Assembly (NCBI RefSeq): GCF_030504645.1
Contig: NZ_JAUKWQ010000013.1
Span: 1-64,000, forward strand
DNA: 64,000 nucleotides
Source: Rhizobium oryzicola
GTDB lineage: Bacteria; Pseudomonadota; Alphaproteobacteria; Rhizobiales; Rhizobiaceae
Reading direction: 5' to 3'
Shown here: positions 60,701 through 64,000 of the stretch, piece by piece
Position numbering within the stretch: the first letter of the stretch is position 1
Layout of the letters: each line of letters starts with the position of its first letter
Translations under genes and position numbers: made by a program
The notes under the pieces: generated by a model
Told to the model about the DNA's origin: nothing
Database searches by the model: none
Seen by the model: only the letters and a program-made list of their open reading frames with translations

Positions 60701-63700
60701 CCGAGATGCTGGAAGGCAGCCGCCTGCTGAGAGCTGATGCCGATATGGCGCATCTGCACCTGCACGCGGGTCCAGGCCTGCGTGAGTTCCGAGCCGAAGG
60801 CATCCGGGTGACGGTAGCGTTCGATCGCGACATCCAGTTCTTCGCGGCTGGGCGCGGCAATCGTCCAGAAGATTACGCTGACCTTCTTACCAGCAGGCAC
60901 GCGAACGACGCGGCGCAGCGACAGGATCGGGTCAAGCGTGAAGCCGTCCGTACCGGACAGCGTTGCATCCGGATCGAACGCGGCGGCTTCGGCCAGCGTG
61001 CGGCCACGGCCGAGGAAGCGACGGCGATCCGTCTCGAATTCGGTCGGACGGGCGGAGCCGGCATTGTCGGCTGCCAGATGCGCCACATGGACCGCCGGCT
61101 CGCTCGGGCTGCGCTTGTTGCGCCAGGCGCGGATCACGTCACCGCGGCGGCCGATTTCGGTGCGGATGAACATGCGCGAGAAGACCGGATGCGCGTTATC
61201 GTCATCCTCGTTCGCCAGCACCGGTTCGAGGTAGGAGGTCACTTCGATGAAGCGATCTTCCGTGCCCGTGTTGAGCAGCGTCAGGCGACGGCCTTCCGCA
61301 TCATGTTCGGTCGCCACTATGCACTCGACGGTGCTGGTGAGCGTGCCAACAGTCTTGACGAATTCCGCCTTCTCGTCGCCGAACACGGCCTTGGTCTTTT
61401 CGCCTTCGATACGGCGCGGTTCCGCGGTGGTGGACCACCACTGTCCGGTGGCCGTGTCGCGCAGGAACAGGAAGTTGCCCCAGCGGTCCTCGACCGGATC
61501 GGGCTTCCAGCGGGTGACGGCGAGGCCGTTCCAGCGGGAATAGCCTGTACCGGTAGCGGTCAGCATGGTGGAATAGTGACCGTTGGAGAGGAACACCATT
61601 TCGCGATCGCGGCTTGCCGGATCCTGAATGGTGCGGATTTCCGGGCGCAGCAGGTCGGCCTGGCCCTTGCCGGGCGTTTCCGGCTCGTACTTCGAGCCCA
61701 TAACAGGCACTTCGCGCGGCGCTTTTTCCTGCAGCAGCAGTTCGGCGGCTTCCACGACAGGATCGGCATGGAAGAGTTCGCGCAGCTTGCCGTTGTTGAC
61801 GACGTTGGCGATGGCCGCAATCGACATGCCATGGTGGTGGGCATAGTAGTTGTAGACCACGGCGCAACGCTTGCCTTCCGGCACGCGGGTCGGCGTGTAA
61901 TCGACCGCATCGTGGAAACCATACTTGCCGAGCGCACCGACGGCGCGCAGCTTCTTCAGGTTTTCCAGCGCTGCCAGCGGGTTGTACTGGCTGGCGAGGA
62001 TCGACGCATAAGGCGCGATGACGGCGTTCTGGCCGAGGCCACGCTTGAGGCCAAGCGTCGGTACACCGAAGTTCGTGTACTGATAGTTGTAGTTATGGTC
62101 GCGCGCATTGAAGGCAGCTTCCGAAATCCCCCAGGGGATATTCAGTCGGCGACCGTGGTTCATCTGTTCTTCGACGATCAGATTGTTCGTCTGGTTCAGG
62201 ATGCCACCCTGACGCTCCTGCATGACGAGCGGCGGCATCAGATATTCGAACATGGAGCCCGACCAGGAGATCAGGGCGCCGCGTGCGCCGATCGGCACGA
62301 CCTGGCGGCCAAGGCGATACCAGTGTTCCGTCGGCAGATCGCCCTTGGCAATCGCAAACAGGCTGGTCAGGCGGCATTCGGACGCCAGAAGGTCATAGCA
62401 GGCTTCGTCAAGGTCGTTGCTCTCAACGCGATAGCCGATGGAGAGCAGGCGACGGTCCTTCCGGTAGAGGAAGGTGAAGTCCATCGAGAAGGCCAGATTG
62501 CGGGCGCGGTCACGCAGTTGCGTGAGGCGCTGGCGCAGCGGCTCGATGTTCGTCATGTCGAAGGTGCTGTCGGCGATATGGGCTTCGCAGGCCGCAACCA
62601 GCGATTCCGACCAGCGCGTGACTTCCGTGCTCTGGGCAGAGCTGACCTCGTGGTCGAGGTTGGCTGCCAACTGCTGGATGTCGCGTGCGAGGACCGACAG
62701 GTTGATGATGCGGATGGACGCGAACTCATGCTCGCGCTTGACGGCAGCAAGCGCATTGCCGAAGCCGATGATGCGCTCTTCCAGGCGGCGGCGCAGCGGA
62801 CGAACCGTCTTGCGATCGTCAGGCAGTTCTTTCAGCACTTCCGAGAGAATGCCGGCAACGTCGCCGATACCATCAAGATTGGCCTGAAGATGCGCAGACG
62901 GCGCTTCCGCCCATTCGCGGCAGGCCGAGGAGACGGCAATAAGATGGCCGGCAAGGTTGCCGCTATCGACCGTCGAGACATAACGCTGGCCAAGCGTCTG
63001 CAGGCTGTCCGTATGGTACCAGTTGTAGAGGTGACCGCGGAACTTCTCCATCTTCTCCATGGTGGAGACGGTGTTTTCGAGACGCTCCAGTGTTTCCTGG
63101 AAGCTCAGCCAGCCGAAATGGCGACCCGAAATCGTGGAGAGGAGATAGACGCCGATATTGGTAGGCGAGGTCCGCTTGGCAACGATCGGGTCAGGCCGCT
63201 CCTGGAAGTTATCAGGCGGCAGGTAATGCTGGTCTTCCGTGACGAAGGCTTCGTAATAGCGCCAGGTACGGCGCGCAATCTTGCGCAGCTCGACCGACAC
63301 TGGCTCCGGCACGAACAACGTGTCCTCGGTTTCCGCCGACTGGCTGACATACCAGGCAATAAAGGGCGAGACGACCCAGAGGAAGACGAAGGGAATACCG
63401 ATCAGGAAGGCGTTATCCGCCGGCAGGGCTGAAAAGATCAGGCCGAGCAGGGCCGCCACAGGCGCGTGCCACATGGAGCGGTAATAATCCTGCGGCTTGC
63501 CCTGCGCGGAGGACTGGATGCTGGCGGCGGTGCGCCATTCGAGCATCAGTTTGCGGCTGACGAACAGGCGATAGAGCGAGCGCACGATCGCATCGATCAT
63601 CATGAAGGCCGAGTCGGCAATGAAGACGATACGAAGAGCGACCTGGGCATTTGCGGCCCGCACATCCGACCAGACGGAATAGAAGTGCGCGCGCGGCACG

Positions 63701-64000
63701 ATATCCGTCGAGCGCGGCAAAAGGCCCGTGATCAGCGACAGTGTAGGCGCAACGAAGAGCGAGAAGATCAAGAGGATCTGCCAGATCAGCGCGCCGAGCG
63801 GCGACATGAAGTACCAGCCGAGAACGGAGGCGAAGAACCAGGCGATCGGGGTCAGCGAACGACGAAGATTGTCTACCATCTTCCAGCGGCCAAGCGCCGT
63901 CACACCACGCATCGGGTCGAGGATATAGGGAAGCAACTGCCAGTCGCCACGCGCCCAGCGATGCTGACGCGACACTTCCACCTCGTAGCGGGTGGGGAAG
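57793..64000 (-). CDS. chvB: Cyclic beta-1,2-glucan synthase ChvB/NdvB (5' part beyond window)
   Basis: At least 2069 residues are visible; the frame is open to the window edge, and the N-terminal third (family total ~2800) lies outside. The glycosyltransferase motif end RQHRWARGDWQLLPYIL sits at the edge. Several membrane helices follow (LTPIAWFFASVLGWYF, WQILLIFSLFVAPTL and others), then the large central region thought to cyclise the chain. The C-terminal GH94-type phosphorylase domain includes LPLILGGDWNDGMNRVGIGG, which trims chain length. The product is the periplasmic cyclic glucan exported by ChvA. The far 3' end closes in a terminator. Confidence 0.95.
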   Translation of the reverse strand, partial: FPTRYEVEVSRQHRWARGDWQLLPYILDPMRGVTALGRWKMVDNLRRSLTPIAWFFASVLGWYFMSPLGALIWQILLIFSLFVAPTLSLITGLLPRSTDIVPRAHFYSVWSDVRAANAQVALRIVFIADSAFMMIDAIVRSLYRLFVSRKLMLEWRTAASIQSSAQGKPQDYYRSMWHAPVAALLGLIFSALPADNAFLIGIPFVFLWVVSPFIAWYVSQSAETEDTLFVPEPVSVELRKIARRTWRYYEAFVTEDQHYLPPDNFQERPDPIVAKRTSPTNIGVYLLSTISGRHFGWLSFQETLERLENTVSTMEKMEKFRGHLYNWYHTDSLQTLGQRYVSTVDSGNLAGHLIAVSSACREWAEAPSAHLQANLDGIGDVAGILSEVLKELPDDRKTVRPLRRRLEERIIGFGNALAAVKREHEFASIRIINLSVLARDIQQLAANLDHEVSSAQSTEVTRWSESLVAACEAHIADSTFDMTNIEPLRQRLTQLRDRARNLAFSMDFTFLYRKDRRLLSIGYRVESNDLDEACYDLLASECRLTSLFAIAKGDLPTEHWYRLGRQVVPIGARGALISWSGSMFEYLMPPLVMQERQGGILNQTNNLIVEEQMNHGRRLNIPWGISEAAFNARDHNYNYQYTNFGVPTLGLKRGLGQNAVIAPYASILASQYNPLAALENLKKLRAVGALGKYGFHDAVDYTPTRVPEGKRCAVVYNYYAHHHGMSIAAIANVVNNGKLRELFHADPVVEAAELLLQEKAPREVPVMGSKYEPETPGKGQADLLRPEIRTIQDPASRDREMVFLSNGHYSTMLTATGTGYSRWNGLAVTRWKPDPVEDRWGNFLFLRDTATGQWWSTTAEPRRIEGEKTKAVFGDEKAEFVKTVGTLTSTVECIVATEHDAEGRRLTLLNTGTEDRFIEVTSYLEPVLANEDDDNAHPVFSRMFIRTEIGRRGDVIRAWRNKRSPSEPAVHVAHLAADNAGSARPTEFETDRRRFLGRGRTLAEAAAFDPDATLSGTDGFTLDPILSLRRVVRVPAGKKVSVIFWTIAAPSREELDVAIERYRHPDAFGSELTQAWTRVQVQMRHIGISSQQAAAFQHLGRYLVYPDMYLRADAATVVSGLASQRELWGLSISGDLPIFTLRVNDEMDMEVVKEALSAQEYLRSRGVMIDLAIVNEKAASYAQDMQHAIDHLSENIRRLGQTEGRQQVFALRRDLMDEHVWAALIAASRVVLHAHNGKIEDQVNRAVSLFSSPRGVEIETDRRPLLTQDDFGKVVGEEGGKDLQFWNGFGGFSEAGEEYVVRLQGGGATPHPWINVISNENFGFHISAEGAGFTWSQNSRDYQLTPWSNDPVINRPGEAFYVTDLESGVVSTPFAALSRRPSVAFEARHGLGYSTFTSEDEGLTLSLTQTVDRNRPVKLSRMTLRNTGSAPRKLRVYGYVEWMLGNNPQRTLPFILGSRDEASGALFATNPYSIDYRRTAFFGTDVTPTGFTTSRREFIGRFGTVAAPTAVVGGSPLNGSVEPDGAPCSALAYDIELAAGEEKVVTFFLGDCATREEAAALVAEIKAEPFDKALRTTRGFWQDFTGRLKISTPDKSLDLMVNSWLPYQALGCRIMSRTAFYQSSGAYGFRDQLQDTLAFLIHEPSLARRQIVNAASRQFREGDVQHWWLPGTGAGVRSSISDDVVWLAYAANQYIQATGDAAVLNEELPFLQGTMLTPGQHDAFFKPEVSAESGTLYEHAARALDLAISRTGSNGLPLILGGDWNDGMNRVGIGGRGTSVWLGWFLAAALRKFLPYAQERGDQARIDRWTAHLGSLKHALETAGWDGTYYRRGYFDDGGPLGANGNLECAIDSLGQSWSVLSGEGDPERQQQAMNAVMEKLVDEEAGIIRLFTPAFANTPKDPGYIKAYPPGIRENGGQYTHAAIWVVLALAELNRGDDAWKAFQLLNPINHALDQAKAEHYRVEPYVVSADIYGVGEHTGRGGWSWYTGSAGWLYRAAVEGILGIRREGNRLFVKPVLPTDWTGFTADLQLDGKTHHIVVEKAAGSSETSVTIDGQPVAKDEGHLIA

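Noticed and set aside
58837..63432. A 1531-codon open frame antisense to chvB
   Set aside because: It lies exactly opposite chvB, has no recognisable domain, and long antisense frames are expected in GC-rich codon-biased genes.
1..64000. CRISPR arrays, prophage, toxin-antitoxin or defence systems
   Set aside because: No tandem direct repeats, phage structural genes, integrases or known defence domains were found; gene content is core chromosome.

Overview
The window is ordinary core chromosome of a Rhizobiaceae alphaproteobacterium (Agrobacterium, Allorhizobium or Rhizobium-like). The evidence is GC-rich coding sequence and a gene set typical of the family: the cyclic beta-1,2-glucan exporter ChvA/NdvA and synthase ChvB/NdvB, a SAM-II riboswitch in front of metA, a pha (PHB) locus, CarD, a short housekeeping-like RpoH, a DUF2076 protein, a DUF3309 micro-protein and a LuxR regulator of the AHL type. 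No rRNA, CRISPR, prophage or defence system was seen. The only mobile DNA is the 3' end of a transposase (probably IS1 family) at the left edge, followed by a 20-base G run and a palindromic repeat.

Layout. 0-4 kb: transposase remnant, then lolA and ftsK (minus). 4-9 kb: glnK-amtB (minus, with a sigma-54-like promoter), tesB, a UbiH-type hydroxylase, Trm112, a LON-domain protein. 9-11 kb: CnoX-type thioredoxin, ProXp-ala-type deacylase, tRNA-Gly(GCC). 11-13.6 kb: a divergent pair of citrate synthase paralogues, one fused to an N-terminal helix-turn-helix. 13.6-16.4 kb: an ECF sigma, anti-sigma, Bax-inhibitor-1 protein and DUF2076 cluster closed by a terminator. 16.4-20 kb: aminotransferase, aldose epimerase, metA with SAM-II riboswitch. 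20-26.6 kb: chvA, a LuxR solo, pyruvate carboxylase. 26.6-31 kb: a cystine-type ABC importer, divergent from a DeoR regulator with an MFS transporter. 31-38 kb: ispG, a KgtP-like transporter, an OmpA-like lipoprotein, a LysE exporter, ispA, mtgA, a GST and rpmF. 38.4-41.4 kb: phaR divergent from phaA-phaB. 41.4-43 kb: four small membrane or envelope proteins, one only 51 aa. 43-49.3 kb: SUV3-like helicase, S4 protein, fdxA, carD, rpoH. 49-51 kb: an M48 protease with a LysM-like tail. 51-57.7 kb: thiBPQ under a TPP riboswitch, a receiver-only response regulator, a Uup-type ABC-F ATPase and thiamine pyrophosphokinase. 57.8-64 kb: chvB, running off the right edge.

How the parts connect. Two metabolite-sensing RNAs are clear: SAM-II plus an intrinsic terminator before metA, and a TPP aptamer followed by a hairpin that can bury the thiB ribosome-binding site and start codon. 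Polyisoprenoid supply (ispG, ispA) and peptidoglycan/envelope functions (mtgA, lolA, M48 protease, OmpA-like and glycine-zipper lipoproteins, cyclic glucan) recur. The phaRAB block handles carbon storage and pyruvate carboxylase anaplerosis. The least conventional loci are the HTH-citrate synthase fusion with a perfect dyad in its divergent promoter region, and the ECF sigma cluster with a possible self-promoter almost on top of its start codon.
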